Assembly: GCA_037133475.1 (NCBI GenBank)
Contig: JBAXOB010000004.1
Coordinates: 62,001-126,000 of the forward strand
DNA: 64,000 nucleotides
Direction: 5' to 3'
Origin: CAIVAT01 sp037133475
GTDB taxonomy: Bacteria; Bacteroidota; Bacteroidia; Bacteroidales; FEN-979
Below the pieces are notes generated by a model. It saw only the letters and a list, made by a program, of their open reading frames with translations, ran no database searches and was not told the origin of the DNA. The position numbers and the translations under genes were made by a program. Of the stretch, positions 15,186 through 24,840 are shown piece after piece. Numbering within the stretch: the stretch's first letter is position 1; each line of letters opens with the position of its first letter.

Positions 15186-16952
15186 TTACAGGATTACAAC
15201 CTTTTTCATAAAATAGGAGGAGCCATAGAAAATCTTCACGACGACTAGTCCGGGAACCGCGGACAGACTGACCGGGAACCGTTGTACCCCTGCCCTGGTC
15301 ATCCCCTTGTCGGAGGCATAAATTGTCATCCCAGCTGCATTGACACATTCGATGCGCACCGGCGAATCCTGCAGCAGGCTGAAAGATACCGTAAAATTGC
15401 CATGGCTGGGGTTTGGCGCGATGTTCAGGTTGAACGAATCGCCGGCAGGCTGACCAATCCCGGATAGCGACGGCACATCCCTTACGCAGCGCAGGTAGTT
15501 GTTGATCCTGATGGCATCGCCCTGCGGTCCGTGACCGGTGGGCCAGGCATTGGGATCGCCCTGCTTGGGGTCGCTGCGCTGCGCGCCTGCGCCGTGCACA
15601 TCCTGCCATAAACTGTTGAAATAGCCCATGGCACGGCCAAAGGCAACATATACGCCAAAACCGCCATGTCCCGAAAAATCGGCATGCGTGGTGGCGGCCC
15701 AGTAGCAAGGGTAATCGGGCTGGCTGGCTTCGTTGGTGATGGCAGTACAATGAAATACCGGGTCGATGGCGGGCGAATTTGTGGTTGACGGGGATCGTGA
15801 ATAATCGATGATGCTCTCCAGCTCCTTGGTGGTTGGCAACCTCCAGTCGCTGTGGCCAAGCCAGCCAGCCGCATTCTTCGACTGCACCCAGGCCAGGGCA
15901 GCCTGCCAGTTCATGCCATGACCGCAATCACCCTGGCTCCACATCAGGTGGGTTCGCATATCGGTGACGGTGCTGTCGCCATTATCGACGAAATGGTTTA
16001 GCCCGTAACCGGTCGTGCCCCGCACATATAGCGTGAACATCTTGGTATCGGCATTCATCCTTTGCCTTCCGTAGCTCTTGATGCGGCCATCGGCAAAATT
16101 TACGCCGAAAACCGAATGGTCGTGGCCCATTACCATGGAGACATATTCGGTGCAGCTCCAGTACTGGGCATCGATGATCCGATCACCGGCCGTGGTATCT
16201 CCGTAATGAAACACAAAATAGTTGGTATCGATGAAAGGGGTCAGCAGCGACAGGGAGATCCCGTTCATGACCCCGCTCGGGTCGGTACCGGTAAATTCAA
16301 TCAGGGAGTAGAGTTCCTTGATGGTCGGCATCCTCCAGTCGGAGTGGCCGCCAAGGGTCAGGGATGACGCCCCGGAAAGAGCATCAACGTAAGTTTTTTT
16401 TGCCCCGGGATCGTGCTGCCACATCAGGCCGGTAACCTGGTCGGTGATGGTCCCGTCGCCATTATTCACAAACGACGGGGTGGTCCCGTTATATTGCCCG
16501 TAAAAGGGCGCCGAGGGATTTGCCGGGCAGGGAATGACCTGGATGGTATCGTAGCACTTTACCACGTTGGTTCCATTGACGGCCCAGGAACGGGTAATCG
16601 TGTCGGTTACCGTAAAGGCGGCCGGAGTGGTGAAGTAGACCGGCGGGGAATTGGGGGTCGGGCCCGGGAAAACGACAACCACATTATAGGTCCCGGAGAC
16701 CATGTGGGTAAAGTTGAAGGTTGCTGTAAGATACTGGTTGGTCCGGGTGACACTGGCGCCCGGCGCCGGGCCGATATTGACGGAAGCGGCAATGATGGGT
16801 CCCGGAGGAGCGGTGGCAGAGTCGAGCACAATCGACACCACCACGCCTGTTGCATTCAGAGGTGAAGAGTTCGGTGAAACGGTGATGATCCCTTGCGACA
16901 TCACCACAATTGACAAAAATAACAAGGGCATTGAAAGCAGCATTTTTTTCAT
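15186..16952 (-). CDS. Secreted DUF1566-repeat protein with T9SS sorting domain
   Basis: A 588-residue surface or secreted protein. The signal peptide is MKKMLLSMPLLFLSIVVMSQG (start 16952; an in-frame ATG at 16973 adds 7 residues). An Ig-like N-terminal region follows (about 22-130). Two DUF1566/Lcl modules come next, recognised by paired VTDxxTxLMW and SDWRMPT/SDWRLPTTKEL motifs (about 160-320 and 330-500). The last ~80 residues are a type A T9SS C-terminal domain (IAPNPSHGNFTVSF ... KKVVIL), so export by the type IX system and anchoring or release at the cell surface are expected. The ligand is unknown. Confidence 0.87.
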   Translation of the reverse strand: MKKMLLSMPLLFLSIVVMSQGIITVSPNSSPLNATGVVVSIVLDSATAPPGPIIAASVNIGPAPGASVTRTNQYLTATFNFTHMVSGTYNVVVVFPGPTPNSPPVYFTTPAAFTVTDTITRSWAVNGTNVVKCYDTIQVIPCPANPSAPFYGQYNGTTPSFVNNGDGTITDQVTGLMWQHDPGAKKTYVDALSGASSLTLGGHSDWRMPTIKELYSLIEFTGTDPSGVMNGISLSLLTPFIDTNYFVFHYGDTTAGDRIIDAQYWSCTEYVSMVMGHDHSVFGVNFADGRIKSYGRQRMNADTKMFTLYVRGTTGYGLNHFVDNGDSTVTDMRTHLMWSQGDCGHGMNWQAALAWVQSKNAAGWLGHSDWRLPTTKELESIIDYSRSPSTTNSPAIDPVFHCTAITNEASQPDYPCYWAATTHADFSGHGGFGVYVAFGRAMGYFNSLWQDVHGAGAQRSDPKQGDPNAWPTGHGPQGDAIRINNYLRCVRDVPSLSGIGQPAGDSFNLNIAPNPSHGNFTVSFSLLQDSPVRIECVNAAGMTIYASDKGMTRAGVQRFPVSLSAVPGLVVVKIFYGSSYFMKKVVIL

Positions 16953-17163
16953 ACGGTTATAGTTGTTTATCATTTCTAGCTTTGCAGATCCAGCCCCGGT
17001 GGAAATTTCCCATTATCGCAATTGCCGTCGTTCCCGGATTTATATGTCATTGGATGCTTATAATGGAAAAATCCTGCGATTATTATAAAAGATCCATGCA
17101 TTCCGTTATTTGCTATTTTTGTTCCCCGCACCTATCGTTTGACAAAACCAAGGTGGAATTATC

Positions 17164-17358
17164 ATGCCCGTAATTACCCTGGAAGGACCCGTCCTTTCGA
17201 TCAAACAAAAAGAGAAACTTGCCAGGGAATTTACCCAACTTGCCAGTGAAGTCATGAATATCCCGAAAGATGTGTTTGTGGTTTTCATCAAGGAAAACCC
17301 CTATGAAAACATGGCCCAGGAGGGCATTCTCATCTCCGGGAAAATAAAAAGTCACTGA
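17164..17358 (+). CDS. 4-oxalocrotonate tautomerase family protein
   Basis: A 64-residue member of the tautomerase superfamily. Pro2, the catalytic N-terminal Pro after Met removal, is present (MPVITLEG). The helix KQKEKLAREFTQLASEV and the strand VFVVFIKENP follow, as in 4-OT. Family members act as homo-hexamers or dimers on enol/keto substrates; the substrate here cannot be inferred. A perfect -7 box TATTTTTG at 17114-17121 lies about 40 bp upstream. It converges with a small membrane-protein gene. Confidence 0.85.
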   Translation: MPVITLEGPVLSIKQKEKLAREFTQLASEVMNIPKDVFVVFIKENPYENMAQEGILISGKIKSH

Positions 17359-17416
17359 TTCCTGAAATCCCGGTTGTCGTGCAGGGGCTCCCTCCGTCAG
17401 ATCCCGGCTTGTTGCG

Positions 17417-17812
17417 CTACCTGCGTGCGTTATCAAGGAAATCGCCCCGGATAATGTATTCTGAAATCCTGTCCAGTATCAGTTGCAGCAATGCAAAAGG
17501 AAAGATCATAACCGTCAGCAGTTTGATGACGGCCGGGATCAGTACCCTTACGATAAACGGAATCAGCATGCGGTAAAGGAAGATCAGGGACCAGGCAATG
17601 CCAAGGATGGCAAAAATAATGACCAGGGCGCCCTGCCATACCTCTCTCCAGTATACCCTGCTGAGGATATAGAGTCCCCACAACACCGACGATATGATGA
17701 GCAGGTTAATCCCGTCGATCAATATCCGGTTCCCAAACAGATAGAGGTAATCCCTTTTCATCTGTCTCCATTCTATCTTGTCATGCCTGATCTCAAAATA
17801 AAATCGTCCCAT
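17417..17812 (-). CDS. Small predicted membrane protein
   Basis: A 131-residue protein, not recognised. Two or three hydrophobic segments are visible (INLLIISSVLWGLYIL, GALVIIFAILGIAWSLIFLY, and the longer VLIPAVIKLLTVMIFPFALLQLIL). A basic/charged N-terminus (MGRFYFEIRHDKIEW) would be cytoplasmic. The start at 17812 is chosen over 17845 because the extra residues (HQQQHK) look non-coding. It stands alone, convergent with the tautomerase and divergent from the sigma-factor gene. Confidence 0.6.
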   Translation of the reverse strand: MGRFYFEIRHDKIEWRQMKRDYLYLFGNRILIDGINLLIISSVLWGLYILSRVYWREVWQGALVIIFAILGIAWSLIFLYRMLIPFIVRVLIPAVIKLLTVMIFPFALLQLILDRISEYIIRGDFLDNARR

Positions 17813-18014
17813 CGGTTTGTGTTGTTGTTGATGTAAAGATAACACTATTTCCCTCTCTTCCCGCTGCCGTGATTGTCAAACCTTGCCTCCTGCATTGGAT
17901 TGTGGAACAATATTTGACGGATGGTTTGCATCCTGCAAAAAGGACCATCTTCATCCTGAAAAAAATATTTTCATTTTACCTGCAATAAAACAAAGGGATC
18001 CCGTCTACAACATC

Positions 18015-18569
18015 ATGGAAAAGGAACTTCAGAAAAAGTCGCTTGAAAGCTTCTTCCGGAAAGAATACCAGAAACTGGTGAATTTTGTTGGCAGGAACCT
18101 GGATGACCGGTTTTTTGAAGCTTCTCCCGAAGACATCGTGCAGGAGGTGGTAATCGGAATGATCGACAAACTGGACCTGGATGTTCAGATCGGCAACCTG
18201 ACCGCCTATTTTTACCGGTCGGTGAAAAACAAAATCATTGATTACCAGCAGAAAAAACAACGGAATGTGTCGATTGAGCGCTTCACGGACAACAAAAATG
18301 AAAATTATTTACTTAATACGATCCACGATGAAACAGTAGCTGAAGAGAGAGATTACATGAACATAGAGCCGGAGATGCTTAAACAGGCCATCGGACAGCT
18401 GAGGCCTGACGAACAGGCACTGATCGTGGCAACGGAATTTGAAGGCCAGACCTTTGAATACCTTTCCGAAGAGTGGGATGTCCCGCTGGGGACGCTGCTT
18501 TCGCGCAAACACAGGGCTCTTTCAAAATTACACAGGATATTATTAAACAATCAAAAACAATCAACATGA
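18015..18569 (+). CDS. RNA polymerase sigma-70 family (ECF-type) factor
   Basis: A 184-residue alternative sigma factor. Region 2 is visible at about residues 10-85, with EDIVQEVVIGMIDKLD as the core-binding helix and YFYRSVKNKIIDYQQKK as region 2.4. Region 4 lies at about 120-180 (LRPDEQALIVATEFEGQTFEYLSEEWDVPLGTLLSRKHRALSKL). The frame extends upstream to 17883, but 18015 gives the family's typical N-terminus. Its stop overlaps the next start by 4 bp (ATGA), so it is translationally coupled to a His-rich membrane protein that may control its activity. Confidence 0.88.
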   Translation: MEKELQKKSLESFFRKEYQKLVNFVGRNLDDRFFEASPEDIVQEVVIGMIDKLDLDVQIGNLTAYFYRSVKNKIIDYQQKKQRNVSIERFTDNKNENYLLNTIHDETVAEERDYMNIEPEMLKQAIGQLRPDEQALIVATEFEGQTFEYLSEEWDVPLGTLLSRKHRALSKLHRILLNNQKQST

Positions 18570-19000
18570 GAAATAGAGAAAACAGATCAGGAAACCGCCG
18601 TTTTTGCGGCCGCCCGGGGCACCGGATCGGATGGGTCATCCTGGGAATCATTGGCTTTACCGCATTCGCCTTCCTTTTCGGGGCGGTGGTGATGTGGCTC
18701 TGGAACTGGCTGATGCCGGTCATCTTCCACCTTGGCGTAATTACCTACTGGCAGGCTGTCGGCCTGGCGATCCTGGGGCGGCTCCTGTTTGGCAGCCTGC
18801 ATCACGGCGGGTCGCACAGCCGCGGTCATCACAGGTTCGGCCCGTGGGGACACGGACACAAGATGACCGACGGCAATCACTGCCGCGATCATTCAAACGG
18901 TACAAAATGGGGCTATTATGAACAGTACTGGAACGAGGAGGGCGAATCGGCCTTCAACGAATATGTAAAGCGCAAAAACGGCACAACGGTGCAGGAATAG
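18566..19000 (+). CDS. His-rich two-helix membrane protein coupled to sigma factor
   Basis: A 144-residue protein, family not recognised. It has a basic N-terminus (RNRENRSGNRR), two transmembrane segments (about 22-48 and 52-73), then a soluble tail with a His/Gly cluster (HHGGSHSRGHHRFGPWGHGHK) and a further DGNHCRDH. The ATGA overlap with the sigma gene and the membrane topology suggest it acts as the factor's anti-sigma or sensor. The His cluster could bind metal. Both ideas are inferences from context. A bidirectional terminator follows at 19038. Confidence 0.75.
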   Translation: MRNRENRSGNRRFCGRPGHRIGWVILGIIGFTAFAFLFGAVVMWLWNWLMPVIFHLGVITYWQAVGLAILGRLLFGSLHHGGSHSRGHHRFGPWGHGHKMTDGNHCRDHSNGTKWGYYEQYWNEEGESAFNEYVKRKNGTTVQE

Positions 19001-19037
19001 GACACCATGTCAACGCCCCCTTTGAGGGGATGCTGCT

Positions 19038-19079
19038 AAAAAGCCGGATGATCCTGAAAAATGGATTTTCCGGCTTTTT
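19038..19079. terminator. Bidirectional rho-independent terminator
   Basis: A 10-bp stem AAAAAGCCGG / CCGGCTTTTT with a 22-nt loop lies between the convergent sigma operon and TPR-protein gene. The A-run and T-run make it usable from both sides. Confidence 0.85.
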
Positions 19080-19090
19080 CAGTGTGGGAA

Positions 19091-20908
19091 TCACTTTGGA
19101 AGCACCAGTTCCCTGTTTTTGACAAATGCCGGGTTTTTTGTCAGCCCAATGGCCTTGTCAAAACATTCCAGCGCTTTGTCCTTCCGGTTCAGTCTCAGGT
19201 ACGATACCCCCATGGCATTCCATACATCCCCGGTGGTATCGGGCGTGATCTTCATATGTTCATAAAAATCATCGATAGCGGCCTGGTTCTTATTCAGGGC
19301 CTGTTCCAGCAGGGCGCGGTTTGCATAGCCGTTTTTGGAGGCGGGGTTCAGCTTCAGGGCGAGATTCATATCTTCCAGGGCCAGTCCGGTTTTCCCGGTT
19401 GCGGCATAGGCAGCTCCGCGGTTCTGGATTGACTGCTGCTCACCAGGATATACTGCCAGGCATTCGTTGTAATCGGCGATGGCAAGGCTGTAATTCTTAT
19501 CGGCAAAATAGAGATCGCCACGGTTTATCAGGGCATCCTTTTCCGCTTTGTTCAGTTTGATAGCTTCGGTGAACATCTGAAGCGCATTGTCCTTCTGCCC
19601 GGCTTTCTGGTAAAGAACGCCGCGGTTCGTATAGGCTTTGGAGCTGGGCTCCGCCCGGATGGCCTGGTCCCATAATGCAGCGCTGTTTTCCCAGGTGGCG
19701 GCCTGCCGGTAGGTTAAGATGACAAGTCCAACCGAAACCAGGATTAGCAGGGCCATGGCCGGGAGTGCAGGCCTCCCTGAAGTCCGGTCAACCCGGCGCT
19801 GGAAATAATGGCCCGCGACAAGAAAAAGGCCAATCAGCGGGAGGTAGGTGTAACGGTCGGCCATTACGGCGCTGCCAACGGGATAAAACTGCAGTACCAG
19901 CGCCAGGTTCACGATGAAAAACAAACCTGAAAAGATGACCAGCCGGTTCTTGCGGAAGGCAATGAAAAAAAGTACTCCCACGACAATCATCGCCAGTGCA
20001 GAGAGGTAATAGATGGCGGGTAATGCAGCATTGATGGCAGGATAGGGATAAAAGGTGCAAAGGTTCAGCGGAACGATGGACTTATACAGGTACATCAGGG
20101 TGCCATAAAACCCGAAAAACAGTTTAAAATGGGCCGGGATCAAGGCGGTGTACCGTATGGCGCCGGTCATGGATTGTCCGTACAGGGTCAGGATGCCGAA
20201 AACAAGGGAAAGCAGCAGAAAAGGGATCTTTTCAACATAGGCGGTGGCTTTGGAGAGCCTGTTGTAATAGTAATCGATTGCAAGCAGGACAACGGGGAAG
20301 ATAATGGCGGCGGGTTTTGATAAAAGCGAAAGGATAAAAAGCCCGACCACGGCTGCAAGCCCTGCCAATGTTCTTTTTTCCAGGTATTTAAGGTACCTGA
20401 TCAGTGCCGCAAGGAAGAAGAAGGTGTACAGCACATCCTTCCGTTCAGCCACCCAGGCGACCGATTCCACATGCAGCGGGTGGATGGCAAAGAGCAGTGC
20501 CGTAATAAAAGCCGTCCATCGCTGTTTCCCGGTCAGCAGCCAGGCAAAGTAAAAGACCAGGAGCACGTTAAGCAGGTGCAGCAACAGGTTCACCACATGG
20601 TACGAGGTGGCATCCAGCCCCGACACGGCAAAATTGAGGGCCAGCGACAGCATGGTGAGGGGGTGGAAGTTGCCCTGCACCGGTGTCGTCAGGATCGCCC
20701 TGAAATTCCCCAGCAGTTTTACGGCACCTGCGGATGTGACATAGTCGCCGTCGTCCCAGTTGACAAAGCCGGCCTTAAAGACCGGGATAAAGGCGACGAT
20801 GGCGAGGATCACGCAGATAACGGGAAACAGGTACAGTTTTTGGTCATCCGCGGCCGGCGGTTTTATTGCCTGTTTACGTTTCCCCTGTTTTTCATTTTTT
20901 TTCTGCAT
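19091..20908 (-). CDS. Polytopic membrane protein with C-terminal TPRs (TMTC/PMT-like)
   Basis: A 605-residue protein. A Lys-rich N-terminal tail (MQKKNEKQGKRKQ) precedes about 10-11 transmembrane helices (about 25-390). A first luminal loop carries NWDDGDYV, the acidic motif position of GT-C glycosyltransferases, and HPLHVESVAWVAERKDVL is the very typical HPxxxESVAWxxxRKD signature of TMTC-like bacterial proteins. The last ~200 residues are about five TPR units (KAYTNRGVLYQKAGQKDNA, ALINRGDLYFADKNYSLA, QNRGAAYAATGKTGLA and so on). A glycosyl- or mannosyltransferase role is inferred from family; no acceptor is known. Start 20908 is preferred because the 34 residues from 21010 look non-coding. 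Confidence 0.85.
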   Translation of the reverse strand: MQKKNEKQGKRKQAIKPPAADDQKLYLFPVICVILAIVAFIPVFKAGFVNWDDGDYVTSAGAVKLLGNFRAILTTPVQGNFHPLTMLSLALNFAVSGLDATSYHVVNLLLHLLNVLLVFYFAWLLTGKQRWTAFITALLFAIHPLHVESVAWVAERKDVLYTFFFLAALIRYLKYLEKRTLAGLAAVVGLFILSLLSKPAAIIFPVVLLAIDYYYNRLSKATAYVEKIPFLLLSLVFGILTLYGQSMTGAIRYTALIPAHFKLFFGFYGTLMYLYKSIVPLNLCTFYPYPAINAALPAIYYLSALAMIVVGVLFFIAFRKNRLVIFSGLFFIVNLALVLQFYPVGSAVMADRYTYLPLIGLFLVAGHYFQRRVDRTSGRPALPAMALLILVSVGLVILTYRQAATWENSAALWDQAIRAEPSSKAYTNRGVLYQKAGQKDNALQMFTEAIKLNKAEKDALINRGDLYFADKNYSLAIADYNECLAVYPGEQQSIQNRGAAYAATGKTGLALEDMNLALKLNPASKNGYANRALLEQALNKNQAAIDDFYEHMKITPDTTGDVWNAMGVSYLRLNRKDKALECFDKAIGLTKNPAFVKNRELVLPK

Positions 20909-21175
20909 AGACTTTGTTTTTCCAAGTGGTTCAACTTCGCTATTCCGGTGCCTGGCAAAAAAGGGCCCTGCACAGGATGCCCCGGGAACCGGCTTTCGTT
21001 GCACTGACATTTTTCATTGGGCCGGATGTAACCTGTCAAAAGTAATAATTTGAACTATTCCTCCAGGATTTACATTGTGTATTCCTTCAATTCATTTTTC
21101 ACCGGATGAACATCCTGTGAACATTTAAAGTGACACAATCAATCCCTTTGATTTAGTCATTTCAATTAATTATCA

Positions 21176-21183
21176 TATCTTTG
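21176..21183 (+). promoter_or_regulatory. -7 promoter box for cold-shock gene
   Basis: TATCTTTG is an exact TAnnTTTG match. It leaves a leader of roughly 55 nt before the ATG at 21245. No TTG at the -33 position. Confidence 0.55.
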
Positions 21184-21244
21184 CAAAACTGCGATTATTA
21201 TTTTCGATTCCCACACATTACCCAACCTTATCAAAAACCAATAA

Positions 21245-21691
21245 ATGGCGAGTTCACAAGAGACATACAACAAAAGAGACCAGGAGAAAAAAAGATTAAA
21301 AAAACGGCTGGATAAACAGCAAAAAGTCGCAGAGCGAAAGGCCAACTCGCAAAACAGTACCGGTAATATGATTGCCTATGTGGATGAGTACGGGAACATA
21401 ACCGACACGCCACCCGATCCCGCCAAAAGAAGGATTATTGATGCAGGCAGCATTGAAATCGGCGTTCCCAAAAGAGAGATGATCGAGGTTCCCTCCGTAC
21501 GCAAAGGCAGGGTTGAATTTTTCAACCATTCAAAGGGTTTTGGCTTTATCAAGGAGACCGATTCCCAGGAGAAATTTTTTGTTCATGTCAACAATGTTAC
21601 CGAAGAGATCAAAGAGGGCGACATGGTTACCTTTGAGCTCGAACGTGGCTTTAAAGGCATGAGCGCCGTTGGTGTAAAAAAGGGATCATAA
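21245..21691 (+). CDS. Cold-shock domain protein with basic N-terminal extension
   Basis: A 148-residue nucleic-acid-binding protein. The C-terminal ~65 residues are a cold-shock domain with RNP1 KGFGFI and RNP2 FFVHV. The N-terminal ~80 residues are a Lys-rich, probably helical extension (DQEKKRLKKRLDKQQKVAERK) followed by a linker, a layout common in Bacteroidota CSPs and longer than the classic ~70-residue CspA. It probably acts as an RNA chaperone. The ~55-nt leader could allow post-transcriptional control. Confidence 0.92.
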   Translation: MASSQETYNKRDQEKKRLKKRLDKQQKVAERKANSQNSTGNMIAYVDEYGNITDTPPDPAKRRIIDAGSIEIGVPKREMIEVPSVRKGRVEFFNHSKGFGFIKETDSQEKFFVHVNNVTEEIKEGDMVTFELERGFKGMSAVGVKKGS

Positions 21692-21855
21692 AGGTTCCGC
21701 CGGCTCAGCCTGCTGAAAACCCTTTACTTTTAACAAAATCCACTTCTCCGGCTCCCCGTTGTCTTTATTCAGGAAGTAGGCATCCCCCTTGTAAATCCTG
21801 ATTATCCCGGATTGTACTAATTTTGTGATCCTGAAACAAATCTAGCTTTCAAATT

Positions 21856-22758
21856 ATGGAAAGAATACAACTCACGGAACAACTCGGGTTTTCCAGGATT
21901 GTTCACGGGCACTGGCGTTTGATGGACTGGAACCTGTCGGCCCGGGAATTACTGAAACTGACCGAACAGGTTATTGAACTCGGCATCACCACCTTTGATC
22001 ATGCGGATATTTACGGGAATTACAGCTGTGAAGAACGGTTCGGCGAAGCCCTCCGGCTGAAGAGGGAGCTGCGCCCGAATATCGAAATAGTTACCAAGTG
22101 CGGCATCAAGCTGCTCTCAGCGAAATTCCCGGAAAGAAAACTGAAACATTACGATTACAGCTTTGATCATATTGTTTCATCCGTTGAGACCTCCCTGGCA
22201 AATTTCAACACCGACTACATTGACCTGCTGTTGCTGCACCGTCCGGCTCCGTTCTTTGATCCCGAAGTGGTGGCAAAAGCCTTCGCATACCTTAAAAAAA
22301 CCGGGAAGGTGCTGCATTTCGGAGTTTCCAACTTCACCCCGTTGCAGTTTGAAATGCTGAATGCCTACCTGGATGAACCGTTGGTAACCAACCAGGTTGA
22401 ATTGTCGCCGTGGTGCCTTGATCATTTTGACAACGGCAATATCGATTTTTTCCTGAAGAACAAGATCCGGCCGATGGCCTGGTCCCCGCTGGCGGGAGGC
22501 CGCCTGTTCAATCCCCGTGATGAAAAGGGGGAGCGTCTCAGCCGCGCCCTGTGGGAAGTGGCCGCAGAGCTGAATCTTGAAACAACCGACAGCGTTATTT
22601 ACACCTGGCTGCTGAACCACCCGGCCGGCATAATTCCCGTGGCAGGTACCGGCAGCATCGACCGCATCAAAGGCGCTGCCGGGGCAATCGGAAAAACGAT
22701 GAGCCTGGAGCAGTGGTATAAAATTTACAATGCCTCAACCGGGAGGGATTTGCCCTAA
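21856..22758 (+). CDS. Aldo/keto reductase (YdhF-like)
   Basis: A 300-residue NADPH-dependent oxidoreductase with a TIM-barrel fold. Catalytic residues are Asp51 and Tyr53... in HADIYGNYSCEERFG, Lys81 in IVTKCGI and the His in LLLLHRPAP. The NADPH-binding GVSNFTPLQ and the terminal PVAGTGSIDRI segment are present. The Asp-Ile-Tyr spacing is the usual one for the YdhF/oxidoreductase subgroup (tyrosine two residues after the aspartate). The substrate is unknown. It converges with the LruC lipoprotein gene, 7 bp away. Confidence 0.92.
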   Translation: MERIQLTEQLGFSRIVHGHWRLMDWNLSARELLKLTEQVIELGITTFDHADIYGNYSCEERFGEALRLKRELRPNIEIVTKCGIKLLSAKFPERKLKHYDYSFDHIVSSVETSLANFNTDYIDLLLLHRPAPFFDPEVVAKAFAYLKKTGKVLHFGVSNFTPLQFEMLNAYLDEPLVTNQVELSPWCLDHFDNGNIDFFLKNKIRPMAWSPLAGGRLFNPRDEKGERLSRALWEVAAELNLETTDSVIYTWLLNHPAGIIPVAGTGSIDRIKGAAGAIGKTMSLEQWYKIYNASTGRDLP

Positions 22759-22765
22759 CAGCAGG

Positions 22766-24829
22766 TCAATGTGAAAAAATCTTTGAAGACTGGCGGTACC
22801 CCTGCAGGTTTTTATACCATCCGGGATAGGTGGTGCCGGAACTCTCAGCCCATGAATTGAATTTAAGATAGGCGGTATTGACCGCTGTCTTTTCAATGGG
22901 ATAGCTGAACTTTTCCGCAATGTTCAGCACCCAGGGAAGGTTGTTGACGGTTTTGTAATAGCGGCCCTGTGCAGGCTTGCTGTCATCATTGTCGGTTCCC
23001 AGCAATCCCGGGTCGGCTTTGTCGGTTGGCGGATGGTCAGGAAGATGTACCTCGCGCGAACGGTTTCCGTTGATGATGAGAAAGGGGTTGAACGGCGGGA
23101 TCCCGGCCTGCGCCAGGGTAACAGGGGAGACCAGGGTAATCACGATTTTCAGGGTATCCGGCGTCACATAGGCGGCGCCAGCCTGCGTATTGACGCCTGT
23201 CTGGCCCTGGCCGGGTGCGGGGAGCTGGTCAAATGCATCATCCGTGGCAACAATTACCGCCTTGGCTTGTCCCGATTCGGTTTTATTGGCTGAAAGGCTG
23301 ATGTAGCCATGTTTGAGGCTGGTTCCCGTAACGTTCAGGATTTTGTCGGGGGTCAATGGCAGCTGGATCGCAAACCCGCTGTGATAGGCGGCCCCGATAG
23401 CCTCGGTGATGAGGGTGGCATCAATTTCAACTACCTTGTTCTGGGCATTGGTGACCTCATTGAATCGATAGGAGATCACCAGGTCGTTGAAGTCGTAGTC
23501 GCCCCGGCCGGGCCAAAGGTCTTCAAACACCAGCGAACCGAAACCGGTCTTCGACGGGGTGTAATTGTTGAAGGCTTTTAACGGGTCGAGGGGGTAATCA
23601 TCTGAATTATCGGGAATCCCGTCATGGTCCTGGTCAACCACCGAGGTGGCTATCTGCGGCATGTTGTTGGTGTTGACAGAGGAGATCGGGTTGATGGTTA
23701 GATAGAGGACACCGTCGTTGAAATCATGGTCCGAACCCTGGTAGGCACCCTGGTCCTCAAAGGTGAAGAGCACCTGCTGGCGCGACACGTCCCGCTGCAG
23801 AACCATATGGTTCAGCATGGTCGGGTCGGTTGTGTTGAAGGCTGTTATCGAGTACCATACATCACTGGTTGGTCCGACATAGGTTCCCTTCCCGTTCCAG
23901 CCGTGGGGCACCACGACCCAGCCGATCGATTTCCCGGCCGGGAAAATCCCCAGGTGCACCTTGTTGCCCGGGTAGAGGCCTCCCCCGCTGCCATTGTTGC
24001 TCAGGTTCGGGAAAATGATATGAATGGTGTCAATAGCGGATGCCGATGCAGGTGGCTGGTTTGTGTGATAGGTAAAGTAACCCAGGCTGTTCATCCATCC
24101 TGCACCTTCGGTGATATAGGTCACATAGACATCACTGGTTGCCAGGATGTCAAGATTCTTGGGTACCTGGGCCGTAAACCATTCAGGATGATAGGCCGAT
24201 TCATTTTTGTATTCAGGCAGGTCAGCATTCAGATCGTTCAGCAGGGTCTGGCTTACCGGGTCGTTTACCGCCATGAGGTTATTCGGCACGCCCTGTGTGT
24301 TATAGGTACTCATATACACCCATTTGACTGCATCCGGGCTCAGGATGGCATGGGCCTCCGCCGATTTTTCCGACACCGGCACCGGTGAGGTCCCGCCAAA
24401 TTGTGCACTGACAACTCCTGCCGTGACCGGGAGTTCCATCTGGCGAATCAGTCCCAGGAAATTATTGAAGACCGTCACCTTTTCCATAGCGGCTGGCAAT
24501 GCCGTCACGGTATTCCACATGCCATCGCTGCCGGTGATGCCACATGCCAGTGCGACGCCTCCCGAATCGGGGTTGGCGGTATACATGGTAAACCTTACCC
24601 CTGTGAGGGGATTGTCCATATTATCCTTCGCGGAGATGGAGACGGTTACATTGGTCGTGGTCGCCCAACCGAAGGTTGCCGGTACCTTCAGGTCGAAGAT
24701 GCTTGTCGCGACAGGAACGACGGTAGCACTCTGTTTGTGGCAACCGGCGATCAATAACGAAATGATCAGGAATCCCGGAATAATTTTATTCAATGGCAAG
24801 GGGCTTGTTAAAAAGGCTGGGAATTTCAT
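22766..24829 (-). CDS. LruC-domain surface lipoprotein
   Basis: A 687-residue lipoprotein. The lipobox is LLIAGC with Cys30 as the acylated residue. A big-1-like Ig segment follows (about 35-130), then a long central region. A LruC/DUF4842-type C-terminal half has two calcium-like signatures, DHDFNDGVLYL and RGDYDFNDLVISYRF, flanking DQDHDGIPDNSDDYP. A consensus promoter (TTG-N20-TATCTTTG, 24841-24871) puts the transcript start a few bases before 24829, which excludes the alternative ATG at 24874 and implies a very short leader. Probably exposed on the outer membrane; ligand unknown. Confidence 0.85.
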   Translation of the reverse strand: MKFPAFLTSPLPLNKIIPGFLIISLLIAGCHKQSATVVPVATSIFDLKVPATFGWATTTNVTVSISAKDNMDNPLTGVRFTMYTANPDSGGVALACGITGSDGMWNTVTALPAAMEKVTVFNNFLGLIRQMELPVTAGVVSAQFGGTSPVPVSEKSAEAHAILSPDAVKWVYMSTYNTQGVPNNLMAVNDPVSQTLLNDLNADLPEYKNESAYHPEWFTAQVPKNLDILATSDVYVTYITEGAGWMNSLGYFTYHTNQPPASASAIDTIHIIFPNLSNNGSGGGLYPGNKVHLGIFPAGKSIGWVVVPHGWNGKGTYVGPTSDVWYSITAFNTTDPTMLNHMVLQRDVSRQQVLFTFEDQGAYQGSDHDFNDGVLYLTINPISSVNTNNMPQIATSVVDQDHDGIPDNSDDYPLDPLKAFNNYTPSKTGFGSLVFEDLWPGRGDYDFNDLVISYRFNEVTNAQNKVVEIDATLITEAIGAAYHSGFAIQLPLTPDKILNVTGTSLKHGYISLSANKTESGQAKAVIVATDDAFDQLPAPGQGQTGVNTQAGAAYVTPDTLKIVITLVSPVTLAQAGIPPFNPFLIINGNRSREVHLPDHPPTDKADPGLLGTDNDDSKPAQGRYYKTVNNLPWVLNIAEKFSYPIEKTAVNTAYLKFNSWAESSGTTYPGWYKNLQGYRQSSKIFSH

Positions 24830-24840
24830 GGCATTTTTAA

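Noticed and set aside
15067..15927. 286-codon minus-strand frame overlapping the DUF1566 gene
   Set aside because: It is in another frame of the same strand as a well-supported T9SS protein and has low-quality composition.
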